Shown one piece after another: positions 1 to 8,423 of a stretch of 64,000 nt of DNA. The notes beneath the pieces are model-generated. The model searched no databases and was not told the origin of the DNA. It saw only the letters and a program-made list of their open reading frames with translations. The position numbers were made by a program, and so were the translations under genes. The stretch is from Pseudomonas sp. S31. GTDB taxonomy: Bacteria; Pseudomonadota; Gammaproteobacteria; Pseudomonadales; Pseudomonadaceae. How positions within the stretch are numbered: position 1 is the stretch's first letter; each line of letters starts with the position of its first letter. The stretch spans positions 1 to 64,000 of the forward strand of contig NZ_JACVVE010000021.1 of the NCBI RefSeq assembly GCF_016648105.1. The letters are read 5' to 3'.

Positions 1-22
1 GCTTTAGGGGGGGATGGGGCTT

Positions 23-54
23 AGATCGAGCGCCGCCCGCGCGGCGCTCGATCT
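23..54. terminator. Perfect 14-bp inverted repeat (hairpin)
   Basis: Arms at 23-36 and 41-54 are perfectly complementary around the 4-base loop ccgc. It lies just beyond the stop of the leftward TorF-like porin gene, where a terminator is expected. No T-run follows on either side, so termination is an inference from position and stem strength. Confidence 0.45.
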
Positions 55-91
55 CCGCCCCCTGCAACTCTCAAGCCTCACACCCGCAAAC

Positions 92-820
92 CTAGAAGAA
101 ACTACGCTGAGCCTTGAGGGTCACCACGCTTTCGCAATAGGTATTGATCCCGGCATAGGCCTCGCAGCCACCGCCGCTGAGGTCGGAGTTGCTGTAGATC
201 AGGTCCAGGTCCAGCCCCAGCCAGGGCCGCGAGAGCTGCAGCGACCAGTCGGAAAAGCCGTTGACCTGGCTGCCGTCGCCGATGGTGAACGGCGTGCCGA
301 GCTGGTGGTGGGCCAGTTTGACGGTCAGATCCACATCCAGCAGCGGCAGGTGCCCGAAATCGGCGAACAGGGTGCCGGTGCGGTTGTCGGGATTGTCGCG
401 CAGAGCGCCGCCGAAGCGGCTGCCGAGCACCGAGATGCCGCCGTACAGCGCGTAGCTGTCAGGCCCGGCGATGTTCGGTTGGCTGTAGTGGATCAGGCCC
501 ACTTCATAACCCAGGGTGTCGTCGAAATGGTGCTTGTAGCCCAGGTAGCTGTCCAGGCGCAGGGTCGAATCGGGCGTGACGCCCATGCTCGGGGCGTACT
601 GGCCGACGTACCAGCCGCTGGCGTGACTGAGGTCGAGGCCACCGTGGAAGGCGCCGACCGCGCTGGGCGAGATCAGCCCCTGGGCCATGCTGCGCGACGG
701 TGTGGTACCCAGGGTGAAATCGAAGTCGCCCAGTTCGCGCTGCATCTGTTGGGCGTGCAGCGCAGGGCTCGACAGCAGGGCCGCAGTCAGAAACAGAAAG
801 GGCCGGGTCATGGTCACCAT
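92..820 (-). CDS. TorF-family putative outer-membrane porin
   Basis: Codes for 242 residues. The N-terminus is a plausible signal peptide (hydrophobic stretch ending in ALHA near residue 23), and the protein ends in Phe-Phe, as many outer-membrane beta-barrels do. The segment around GGLDLSHASGWYVGQY and the alternating amphipathic strands match the TorF/gcw_chp family (conserved hypothetical barrel proteins of Gram-negative bacteria) as I recall it. It is the last leftward gene after the frameshifted OprD porin and the cyclohexanecarboxylate operon, so uptake of that substrate is a contextual guess. The ATG at 818-820 is used; a second ATG three codons in is also possible. Family membership is fairly likely; substrate unknown. 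Confidence 0.7.
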   Translation of the reverse strand: MVTMTRPFLFLTAALLSSPALHAQQMQRELGDFDFTLGTTPSRSMAQGLISPSAVGAFHGGLDLSHASGWYVGQYAPSMGVTPDSTLRLDSYLGYKHHFDDTLGYEVGLIHYSQPNIAGPDSYALYGGISVLGSRFGGALRDNPDNRTGTLFADFGHLPLLDVDLTVKLAHHQLGTPFTIGDGSQVNGFSDWSLQLSRPWLGLDLDLIYSNSDLSGGGCEAYAGINTYCESVVTLKAQRSFF

Positions 821-954
821 CCTGGAAGGCTTGCTCTAGAGGGGGCCAGGATACCTGGGTTGGTCCGAGTGTGGTACACCTGAGTGGGCAATGGCCTCGG
901 TTGACCAGGGCCGTGAAGCGCTTCGATCCGGATGACTGATCGGCGTCGGCGTGG

Positions 955-2222
955 TTACCAGATGTTGAAGGTGTAGGTGATCAACACTCGGTTCTCGTCC
1001 ACGTCGGTGGTGTCGCTACCGCGGTACATAACGTTGCGCAGCCGAAAGCCCAGCCCCGCTAGGGGACCGCTCTGGATCACGTAGCCCAGGTCGATGTCGC
1101 GCTCGCGTTCGCTCGCCGCCTGGCTGCGGATCTGGAAATCGTCGGCGCGGATGTAGCGGGCCATCAAGGTCAGGCCGGGGAGGCCCATTGCCGCGAAATT
1201 GTAGTCATAGCGCAGCTGCCAGCTGTCTTCGTCGGCGCGCACGAAAGGTTGGTAGGTGCCGTTGTTGAAGGCCCAGGGTCGGCGACCAGCAAGAACGGCA
1301 AACCGGTGTCGCCGCTCTGCCGTTGGTACGCCAGGCCCAGCGAGTGACCGGCGCTGGAGTAGGTGACCATGGCGGCGCGCAAACGGTTGTCCACCGTGGT
1401 GCGCCCGCGACTGTCACTGTCGAACAGGCGCAGGTCGGTCTTGAGCTTGCGATCGCCTCCCAGCGGCAGGGTGTAGACCAGGTCGGCGATGTTCTGTTGG
1501 TAGTTGTCCTTGAGTTCGGCGCGGTACAAGGTGCCGGTGAGTCTCGGGTTGAAGTTGTATACCGCGCCTGCGTAGTTGAAGCGATCGGAGGGTTTGCCGC
1601 CGGTAGAACCGTCGGCGGACATCACGATGTCTTCGTAGTTGCTCGAGTCCCGCTGGTGCATCTGGCGGAACTGGCCACCGATCAGCGTCAGGTCGTCGAT
1701 GTCGTTGGACTGCAACTGGGCGCCCTGGTAGGTCTGCGGCAGCAGGCGCGTATCGTTGCGCACCACCACCGGCAGTGCCGGTTCGTGATCGCCGACCGTC
1801 AGCACCGTCTTGCCGATGCGCGCCTTGCCGGTCATGCCGAGGAAACTGAACTCGTCGGCGGGGCTACCGCTCAGCGGGTCGCGGCGCAGGGCGCCGGTGC
1901 CGCTGGTGCCGCTGCCTGAGTCAAGTTTGATCCCTACCAGCCCCAGGGCGTCGACGCCAAAACCGACGGTGCCTTCGGTGAACCCCGACTGTGCGCGCAA
2001 CAGCAACCCCTGGGTCCAGTCTTCGGCCTTGTTCTGGCTCTTGCCGTCGTGGCGCGGGGTGTCGGGCTGTCCGGCGTCGCGGAAGTCGCGGTTCATGTAG
2101 AAATTGCGCAGTTCCAGGCGCAGATGGCTGTCGTCGACGAAAGCGGCAGTGGCGAGGCCGGGGCTGAGCAGGGCGGCGAGCAGGGGCAGGTGCCTTGAAG
2201 GTAAGGTCATGAAGTGCGGCAT
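955..2222 (-). pseudogene. OprD-family porin, frameshifted near 1275-1279
   Basis: The N-terminal 310 or so residues (from the ATG at 2220-2222, preceded by aggtaa) read as an OprD-type specific porin: signal peptide, then FVDDSHLRLELRNFYMNRDF and repeated barrel strands. The frame is lost after GLPFLLVADP. The expected continuation (WAFNNGTYQPFVRADEDSWQLRYDY) is found in another frame and runs to a stop at 955, ending in a normal barrel terminus (YTFNIW). One base is missing in the stretch read on the minus strand as gaccctgggcc. Both halves are otherwise intact, so this is either a very recent mutation or a consensus error. By position beside the CHC operon it probably served carboxylate uptake, as OpdK/BenF-type relatives do; that role is inferred. 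Confidence 0.8.
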
Positions 2223-2410
2223 TATGTTTACCTGTAATTGTTTTTGTTATTGCGAGGGTGGATAAACAGATGCGTGAAATCATAAGGTTGTGATCGACGG
2301 TTGGTATGGAGGGTCTGGCTCCTGATTTTACGAGTAAATATATTGACGTAATTGGGCGTCATCAGCCGCCACTTGCCCGGCCGCATCGCCGGGGCATCAC
2401 GGGCTGTTTT

Positions 2411-2893
2411 TCAGTCTTCCTCGCTGGAGGGCAGGCGGTCGCCGCCCAGGTCGACCTTGCACAGGTCGGTGTTGAGCTTGTTGAGCAGATGCAGCAGGCT
2501 GACCGTGTCGTCGAAACTGAAGCCCTGCAAGGCCTGGCCATAGAACTCGTAGATACGCGCCTGCAACGATTGCCAGAAGCGTAGGCCGGAGGCGGTCAGC
2601 AGCACCAGGCGGGCGCGGCCATCGTCCGGGTGCGGCACGCGCACCACATGGTTGTCGCGCTCCAGGCGCTTGAGCACGCCGTCCAGGTTCTGGCGGCTGA
2701 CCACCAGGTACTCGGTCAGTTGGTTGAACGAGACACCCTGTTCGGCGCCCTCGCGAGACAGCGCGCCGAGCACCGCCCATTGCACGGTGCTGATGCCGAA
2801 CTCGCTCTGGACCTGGCGCTGCAGGGTGTTTCCGGTCTGGAAGAGCCGGAAGAACAACCGGTTAGGGATGCTCTTCGCCTCGTTGGTGGTCAT
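2411..2893 (-). CDS. badR: MarR-family regulator, BadR-like
   Basis: Codes for 160 residues with a winged helix-turn-helix: recognition region around residues 60-100 (FNQLTEYLVVSRQNLDGVLKRLERDNHVVR) followed by the wing (PHPDDGRARLVLLT). A good Shine-Dalgarno (aaggagcagca) precedes the ATG at 2891-2893. It is the last gene of the leftward aliA-badH-badI-aliB series. In Rhodopseudomonas palustris the MarR protein BadR represses the same set of cyclohexanecarboxylate genes and responds to a CoA-thioester intermediate; the same job here is inferred from synteny. A candidate operator is the palindrome at 7449-7460 in the divergent promoter. Confidence 0.8.
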   Translation of the reverse strand: MTTNEAKSIPNRLFFRLFQTGNTLQRQVQSEFGISTVQWAVLGALSREGAEQGVSFNQLTEYLVVSRQNLDGVLKRLERDNHVVRVPHPDDGRARLVLLTASGLRFWQSLQARIYEFYGQALQGFSFDDTVSLLHLLNKLNTDLCKVDLGGDRLPSSEED

Positions 2894-2947
2894 TGCTGCT
2901 CCTTCTCCGATCGGCTAACGGCTGCGCTGCCACAAGGGGCGCAGGGG

Positions 2948-4087
2948 TTACTTGGGGGTCAGTTCACGGGCGATGATATTCTTCATGATCTGCGCGGTGC
3001 CATCACCGATCTGCAAGCCGAGGACATCGCGCAGGCGCTGGGCAAACGGCAGGTCTTCGCCATAGCCGGTGTGCCCGTGGGCCAGCAGGCACTGCTTGAC
3101 CACATCGAACGCCAGCTTCGGCCCCCACCACTTGTTCATCGCCGCCTCGGCATTGTGCGGCAGATTGTTGTCCTTAAGCCACAACGAGTAGTAGCACTGC
3201 AGGCGTGCGGCATGCACGTAGGTCTGCAGTTCGGCCAGCGGGTGGGTGAGGCCCTGGAAGGCATTGAGGCTCTGGCCGAAGGCCTGGCGCTCGGTCAGCC
3301 ACTGCCAGGTCTCGTCGAGTGACTGCTGGGCCAGCGCCAGGCACTGCAGGCCGATCAGCGCACGGCTGTAGTCGAAGCCCTGCATCACCTGCTTGAAACC
3401 CTTGCCTTCCTCGCCCATGCGATGGTTCAGCGGCACCCGCACATTGTCGAAGAAGATCGAGCCGCGGCCGATGGCGCGCTCGCCGGCGTCATCGAAGCGG
3501 GTGGTGCTGATGCCCGGCAGGTCCATGGGTACGAGGAAGGCGCTGATGCCGCTGGCGCGTTGCTCGACGGTGCCGGTGCGGGCGAACACCACGGCGACGT
3601 CGGCCTGGTCGGCCATCGAGATCGAGGTCTTTTCACCATTGAGCACATAGTGCTCGCCGTGGCGTTCGGCTTTCAGCCGTAGGCTGGCGGCGTCGGAGCC
3701 GCCACTGGGCTCGGTCAGGGCGATGCACACCACCTTGCGCCCGGCGTTGATCTCGCCCAGCCAGTGGTGGGCCAGTTCGGGGTCGGCATGCTGGGTGATG
3801 ATCTGGCCATTGAGCGAGGCCAGCAATGGGATGTAGGCGACATTGAAATCGCCGCGTGCCAGCTCCTCGATGATGATCCCGGCGGTCACGCAGTCCAGTC
3901 CGCTGCCGCCATAGGCTTCGTCGAGTTCACCTCCGAGCAGGCCCATGTCGCCGAGCTGGGTGATGGTCGAGCGTTCGATGCGACCGTCGCGGTCGCGCTG
4001 CCGATAGCCGGGGGCGAGCACTTCGCTGCTGAAGCGGGCGACGCTTTCGCGGATGGCGTTCTGTTGTTCGGTGAAGGCGAAGTTCAT
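2948..4087 (-). CDS. aliB: Cyclohexanecarboxyl-CoA dehydrogenase (acyl-CoA dehydrogenase)
   Basis: Codes for 379 residues of the FAD acyl-CoA dehydrogenase fold: helical N-terminal domain (FTEQQNAIRESVARF), middle beta domain (ALTEPSGGSDAASL), C-terminal helical domain. The likely role is oxidation of cyclohexanecarboxyl-CoA to cyclohex-1-ene-1-carboxyl-CoA, passing electrons to ETF. At the usual catalytic Glu of short-chain family members (E-G-T) this protein has Asp362 (GDGTAQIM). The first in-frame ATG with a Shine-Dalgarno (aggaga) is at 4085-4087; the open frame extends eight codons further without a ribosome site. Neighbours badI, badH and aliA support the assignment; an ordinary acyl-CoA dehydrogenase is the alternative. 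Confidence 0.85.
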   Translation of the reverse strand: MNFAFTEQQNAIRESVARFSSEVLAPGYRQRDRDGRIERSTITQLGDMGLLGGELDEAYGGSGLDCVTAGIIIEELARGDFNVAYIPLLASLNGQIITQHADPELAHHWLGEINAGRKVVCIALTEPSGGSDAASLRLKAERHGEHYVLNGEKTSISMADQADVAVVFARTGTVEQRASGISAFLVPMDLPGISTTRFDDAGERAIGRGSIFFDNVRVPLNHRMGEEGKGFKQVMQGFDYSRALIGLQCLALAQQSLDETWQWLTERQAFGQSLNAFQGLTHPLAELQTYVHAARLQCYYSLWLKDNNLPHNAEAAMNKWWGPKLAFDVVKQCLLAHGHTGYGEDLPFAQRLRDVLGLQIGDGTAQIMKNIIARELTPK

Positions 4088-4144
4088 GTGTGTCTCCTGA
4101 CCCGCTGGCACTGGGACGCCGCCCTGGGCGGGCGGCGCAGGGGT

Positions 4145-4927
4145 TTATTGGTAGAACTTGCGGAAATCCGGTTTGCGCTTTTCCTTGAAGGCGGCCACGC
4201 CCTCGCGCGATTCCTCGGTCTCGTAGTACAGGCTCAGTGCCTGCATGCCGAGGCCGCCGATGCCGGCGATGTTCTCGCTGTCGGCATTGAACGAGCGCTT
4301 GGCGATGGACAGGGCGGTCGGGCTCTTCTCGAGGATCTCGTCGCACCACTTTTGCACTTCGGCGTCCAGTTGCTCATGGGGCACCACGGCATTCACCAGA
4401 CCCCACTCCAGAGCTTCTCGAGCGCTGTACTTGCGGCACAGGTACCAGATCTCGCGGGCGCGCTTTTCGCCGATCAGGCGCGATAGGTAGGCGGTGCCGA
4501 AGCCGGGGTCGACCGAACCGACCTTGGGCCCAACCTGGCCGAAGATGGCCTGCTCCGAGGCGATCGACAGGTCGCAGACCACGTGCAACACATGGCCGCC
4601 ACCGATGGCGAAACCGTTGACCCGGGCGATCACCGGCTTGGGCACCGCACGGATCAGCCCCTGCAGCTCCTCGACTGGTAGGCCGATCAGGCCGCGGCCA
4701 TCGTACTGGCCCTCGTGGGCGCCCTGGTCGCCGCCGGTGCAGAACGCCTTGTCACCGGCCCCGGTGAACACGATCACGCCGATGGCCTTGTTCCAGCCCG
4801 CGCGGTTGAAGGCATCGATCAGCTCCATGCAGGTCTGGCCACGGAAGGCGTTGTAGCGCTCGGGCCGGTTGATGGTGATGGTGGCGACGCCGTCTTTTTC
4901 TTCGTAGAGGATGTCTTCGTAGTTCAT
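4145..4927 (-). CDS. badI: 2-ketocyclohexanecarboxyl-CoA hydrolase
   Basis: Codes for 260 residues of the crotonase superfamily. It performs hydrolytic ring opening of 2-ketocyclohexanecarboxyl-CoA to pimeloyl-CoA, the key ring-cleavage step. The sequence is MenB-like rather than hydratase-like: GGGHVLHVVCDLSIAS, then VGPKVGSVDPGFGTAYL and REIWYLCRKYSAREALEWGLVN, which are hallmarks shared by BadI and dihydroxynaphthoyl-CoA synthase. It lacks the second hydratase glutamate (QPE). A menaquinone role is unlikely because no men genes are near and badH and aliB flank it. The start is the ATG at 4925-4927 (MNYEDILYEEKDG); the longer open frame upstream is a shadow of badH. Confidence 0.92.
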   Translation of the reverse strand: MNYEDILYEEKDGVATITINRPERYNAFRGQTCMELIDAFNRAGWNKAIGVIVFTGAGDKAFCTGGDQGAHEGQYDGRGLIGLPVEELQGLIRAVPKPVIARVNGFAIGGGHVLHVVCDLSIASEQAIFGQVGPKVGSVDPGFGTAYLSRLIGEKRAREIWYLCRKYSAREALEWGLVNAVVPHEQLDAEVQKWCDEILEKSPTALSIAKRSFNADSENIAGIGGLGMQALSLYYETEESREGVAAFKEKRKPDFRKFYQ

Positions 4928-4956
4928 GTCGATGCTCCTGGGAAAGGTAAGGGGGA

Positions 4957-5724
4957 TCAGCCGGCCATCGTCAGGCCGCCGGATACGCTGATGACCTGGC
5001 CGGTGATGAAGTTGGCGTCGTCGCTGGCGAGCAGCGCGATGATCCCCGGGTAGTCCTCCGGTTGGCCCAGGCGGCGCATGGGCACGGCGTTGCGGAACGC
5101 CTCCAGGAGCTTGTCCGGGTTGTTGGAGGTGGCGGCCACGCTCTTGAGCAGCGCGGTGTCGGTAGGCCCTGGGCAGACCACGTTGAAGTTGACGTTCTTG
5201 GTCGCAAGTTCCCGCGCCAGGGTTTTCGACAAGCCCACCAGCCCGGCCTTGCAGGCGGCATACACGGCTTCGCCGGAGGAGCCGACACGGGCGGCGTCCG
5301 AGGCGACGTTGATGACCTTGCCGCCACCGGCCTCGAGCATTTTCGGCAGCACCACGTGGTGCATGTTCAGGGCGCCGGTGAGGTTGATGTCGATCAGTTG
5401 CTGCCACTGCTGCGGTTCGGTCTTGAGGAACGGCAGGAAGCGGTCGAAGCCTGCGTTGTTGACCAGCACGGTGGGTACGCCCAGGTCGCTTTCGATGCCA
5501 GCCACGGTGGTGGCGATCGCCGCATAGTCGGTGATGTCCGCAGCATAGGCCTTGGCCTGGCCGCCTTGTTCGAGGATCAGGTCGACGGTGGTCTGGGCCG
5601 CAGCGGCGTCGCGGTCGAGCACGGCCACCCGGCTGCCTTCCTCGGCGAAGCGCTGGCACACGGCGCGGCCGATGCCGCCGCCACCGCCGGTGATGATCAC
5701 GGTTTTACCCTGCAGGCCTTTCAT
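4957..5724 (-). CDS. badH: 2-hydroxycyclohexanecarboxyl-CoA dehydrogenase (SDR)
   Basis: Codes for 255 residues, a classical short-chain dehydrogenase. It oxidises 2-hydroxycyclohexanecarboxyl-CoA to the 2-keto thioester with NAD+. Visible motifs: nucleotide-binding TGGGGGIG at residues 12-19, NNAG near 89-92, and the catalytic Ser142, Tyr155 and Lys159 (YAACK). The ATG at 5722-5724 overlaps the aliA stop as ATGA, showing translational coupling. badI follows after 29 bases. Length and motifs agree with BadH of R. palustris; FabG-like reductase activity is the general alternative. Confidence 0.9.
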   Translation of the reverse strand: MKGLQGKTVIITGGGGGIGRAVCQRFAEEGSRVAVLDRDAAAAQTTVDLILEQGGQAKAYAADITDYAAIATTVAGIESDLGVPTVLVNNAGFDRFLPFLKTEPQQWQQLIDINLTGALNMHHVVLPKMLEAGGGKVINVASDAARVGSSGEAVYAACKAGLVGLSKTLARELATKNVNFNVVCPGPTDTALLKSVAATSNNPDKLLEAFRNAVPMRRLGQPEDYPGIIALLASDDANFITGQVISVSGGLTMAG

Positions 5725-7421
5725 GGGGTCATCCTCTTGTCGTTCGCGCTTGAAGGTGGATTGCTGGCTGCGTTGGCACGGCCCAGGCGGATGTCGCGGG
5801 CCAGTTCGCGCAGCTTGAACTTCTGGATCTTTCCGGAGGGGGTGCGCGGCAGCGCCGGCAGCACCTCGAGGTATTCGGGCAGGTAGTTCTTGCTCAGTTG
5901 GTGTTCGAGCAGGAAGGCGACCAGTTCGGCCAGGCCCAGCCCAGGCTCGCCCTCGTGCAGAGTGACGTAGGCGCACACCCGCTCGCCCAGGCGCTCATCG
6001 GGGCAGCCGACCAGGGCCACCGAGGTGACGGCGGGGTGGGTGTAGATGAGGTTCTCGATCTCCACCACCGGGATGTTCTCGCCACCGCGGATCACCACGT
6101 CCTTGGTGCGCCCGGTGATGCGGATGTAGCCGTGCGCGTCCATCTGCGCCAGGTCACCGGTGTCGAACCAGCCTTCGCGGTCCACGGTGTACCACTCCGG
6201 GCGCTTGAGGTAGCCGAGGAACAGGCTGGCGCCGCGCACCTGCAGGTGGCCTTCGACACCGGCCGGCACGGGCTGGCCGTGGTCGTCGAGCACGCGCACC
6301 TGCATGTCGGGCAGCGCGCAGCCGTCGGTGTGGATGGCGCGTTCGGTCGGGTCGTCGGGGAAAGTCATGGTCACTGCGCCGGTCTCGCTCATGCCCCAGG
6401 CCGACACCACTTGTGCGCCCATGGCTTGGCTGGCCTTTGCCACCAGAATGCTGGGGATCGGTGCGCCGGCGGCGGCGAATACCCGCAGTGAGGCGAGCGC
6501 TTCGCCCTGCTCGGCGGCGATGTCCACCAGGTCAGCGAGGAACGGCGTCGATGCCATGGTGAACGTCGGGCGCTCGGCTGCCGCCACCTGTGCGGCGAAG
6601 CGCGGGTCCCAGACATCCTGCAGCACGGCGGGAGCCTGTAGGTAGACAGGCATCATCAGGCCATACAGGAAGCCGGTCTGGTGGGCCATAGGGGAGGCCA
6701 TGAACACCACGTCATCGCGCCCCAGGTGCAAGCGCTCGGCGTAGGGGCGGATGTTGGCGAACAGGGTATTGGAGCTGTGCAGCACGCCCTTGGGTTCGCC
6801 CGTGGTGCCGGAGGTGTAGAGCAGCTGGACGATATCGTCGGCATGCGGCCGGCGCTCGCTGAACAGAGCCTGGGCATCGACCTGCTGTTCCCAGGGGTGG
6901 TCGAGCAGGCGGCGGCTGAAGCTGTCGTCACCGCCGATCGTCAGTACATGCTCCAGGCTCGGCAACGACGGGCGCAGGGCATTGGCCATGGCCTGGTAAT
7001 CGAAGCCGCGGAAGCTGTGCGGAACGACCAATACCCGGCTTTGCGCATGTTCGAGAATGAAGCGCAGTTCGCGCTCGCGGAAGATCGGCATCAGCGGGTT
7101 GAGCACCGCGCCAATGCGAACGCAGGCCAGGTGCAGGGCGAACATCTGCCACCAGTTGGGCAGCTGGCACGACACCACGTCGGCTTTGTCCACCCCCAGT
7201 GACGCAAGCCCCAGGGCAATGCGGGTGACATGGCGATCGAGCGCCTCGCGGCTCAGCTCGATGCGCTGGCCGTCGCCCACGCGGTAGGCCACCAGCGCGG
7301 TGCGCTGTGCTGCTTCGGCCAAGCCTGAGTCCCAGTAATCTGTAATGATGTTGTCTTTACAGTCGGCGATTCTCGGTGAAGGAGAGCGACGTTCCAGAAG
7401 CGGTTTTATTGTTGTTTTCAT
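5721..7421 (-). CDS. aliA: Cyclohexanecarboxylate-CoA ligase
   Basis: Codes for 566 residues of the ANL adenylating superfamily and activates the carboxylate with ATP and CoA. Motifs: AMP-binding P-loop YTSGTTGEPKGV at residues 202-213, the hinge region GWFDTGDL...GYIRITGRTKDVVIRGGENI, and the catalytic Lys531 in TPSGK. It is the first gene of the leftward operon, which opens from the divergent promoter shared with badK. The start is the ATG at 7419-7421; no other Met occurs for about 90 codons. The substrate is assigned from the complete AliB-BadK-BadH-BadI set around it; a medium-chain or benzoate ligase would be the alternative on sequence alone. Confidence 0.87.
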   Translation of the reverse strand: MKTTIKPLLERRSPSPRIADCKDNIITDYWDSGLAEAAQRTALVAYRVGDGQRIELSREALDRHVTRIALGLASLGVDKADVVSCQLPNWWQMFALHLACVRIGAVLNPLMPIFRERELRFILEHAQSRVLVVPHSFRGFDYQAMANALRPSLPSLEHVLTIGGDDSFSRRLLDHPWEQQVDAQALFSERRPHADDIVQLLYTSGTTGEPKGVLHSSNTLFANIRPYAERLHLGRDDVVFMASPMAHQTGFLYGLMMPVYLQAPAVLQDVWDPRFAAQVAAAERPTFTMASTPFLADLVDIAAEQGEALASLRVFAAAGAPIPSILVAKASQAMGAQVVSAWGMSETGAVTMTFPDDPTERAIHTDGCALPDMQVRVLDDHGQPVPAGVEGHLQVRGASLFLGYLKRPEWYTVDREGWFDTGDLAQMDAHGYIRITGRTKDVVIRGGENIPVVEIENLIYTHPAVTSVALVGCPDERLGERVCAYVTLHEGEPGLGLAELVAFLLEHQLSKNYLPEYLEVLPALPRTPSGKIQKFKLRELARDIRLGRANAASNPPSSANDKRMTP

Positions 7422-7448
7422 TGACTGTACCAGTGATTGATACGTGGC

Positions 7449-7518
7449 GTTGTCGACAACCGCGCTGCCGTTGGCGATGGGGAGACAATACGCTCGTGAA
7501 AATTATTATGTCAACATA
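7449..7518. promoter_or_regulatory. Divergent CHC promoter with palindromic candidate operators
   Basis: Between aliA (starting at 7421, leftward) and badK (starting at 7608, rightward) lies a perfect 12-bp palindrome, gttgtcgacaac, at 7449-7460. An interrupted one, tatgt-ca-acata, lies at 7507-7518. MarR-family proteins bind such short palindromes, and badR ends the leftward operon, so these are candidate BadR sites. No firm -35/-10 pair was identified. Confidence 0.45.
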
Positions 7519-7607
7519 TTGTCTTTATCTTTTGCGCTGGCATAGACTCGATCCGAGTGTGGTGCCCGTCGTCGCGTGCATCGCTGTCAATCAAAGAGGA
7601 GTACGCC

Positions 7608-8384
7608 GTGGTCCATGACAACATCCTCGTCGAGCAACACGGACCGGTCGGGCTGATCCGCCTGAACCGGCCCGCTGTGCTCAATGCCTTGAACAATGCC
7701 TTGATGACCGAGCTGGGCGAGGCGCTGCGCGCCTTCGAACGCGACCCGGCAACGCGGGCGATGGTGATCACCGGCAACGCCAAGGCCTTCGCCGCCGGTG
7801 CCGATATCGGCGAAATCCAGGGGCAGGGCTTCGCCGATGCCTACATGGACGAGTTCATCACCGCCAACTGGGAGCAGGTATGCCGGTGCCGCAAGCCGGT
7901 GATCGCGGCAGTGGCCGGGCTGGCGCTGGGCGGCGGCTGTGAGTTGGCGATGATGTGCGACCTGATCATCGCCGCCGACAACGCCCGTTTCGGCCAGCCG
8001 GAAGTGCGTGTCGGTACCCTGCCGGGCGCGGGCGGCACGCAACGCCTGACCCGCGCCATCGGCAAGGCCCGGGCCATGGATCTGTGCCTGACCGGGCGTT
8101 TCATGGATGTAACCGAGGCCGAGCGGGCCGGGTTGCTGAGCCGCGTGGTACCCGCCGCGCAGCTGCTCGATGTGGCCCTGGAAGTAGCGCATGAGATCGC
8201 CAGCCACTCGGCGCTGGCGGTCAAGCTGAACAAGGAAGCGGTCAACCGCGCCTTCGAGACCACCCTGGCCGAAGGGGTGCTCTACGAGCGCCGGCTGCTG
8301 CACGCCAGCTTCGCCAGTGCCGACCAGAAGGAAGGCATGCAGGCATTCACCCAGAAGCGCGTCCCGGTCTGGCGCCATCGCTGA
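7608..8384 (+). CDS. badK: Cyclohex-1-ene-1-carboxyl-CoA hydratase (crotonase)
   Basis: Codes for 258 residues, from a GTG at 7608-7610 preceded by aaagaggag. A canonical enoyl-CoA hydratase: oxyanion region AAGADIGEI, and both catalytic glutamates, Glu112 (GGGCELAMMCD) and Glu132 (GQPEVRVGTLPGAGGTQRLTR). In context it hydrates cyclohex-1-ene-1-carboxyl-CoA to the 2-hydroxy thioester, the step between AliB and BadH, which no other gene here would supply. It is the first gene of the rightward operon, and the next gene starts 39 bases on. A general fatty-acid hydratase (EchA/PaaF-like) is the sequence-only alternative. Confidence 0.82.
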   Translation: MVHDNILVEQHGPVGLIRLNRPAVLNALNNALMTELGEALRAFERDPATRAMVITGNAKAFAAGADIGEIQGQGFADAYMDEFITANWEQVCRCRKPVIAAVAGLALGGGCELAMMCDLIIAADNARFGQPEVRVGTLPGAGGTQRLTRAIGKARAMDLCLTGRFMDVTEAERAGLLSRVVPAAQLLDVALEVAHEIASHSALAVKLNKEAVNRAFETTLAEGVLYERRLLHASFASADQKEGMQAFTQKRVPVWRHR

Positions 8385-8423
8385 GGCGGCCATCTTTTCA
8401 CTCATCGCTTGCAGGAGCTGCTC

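Noticed and set aside
7350..7530. Shared ttgtcttta motif near 7350 and 7520 as a repeated operator
   Set aside because: One copy lies inside the aliA coding region and translates to conserved frame, so the match may be chance.
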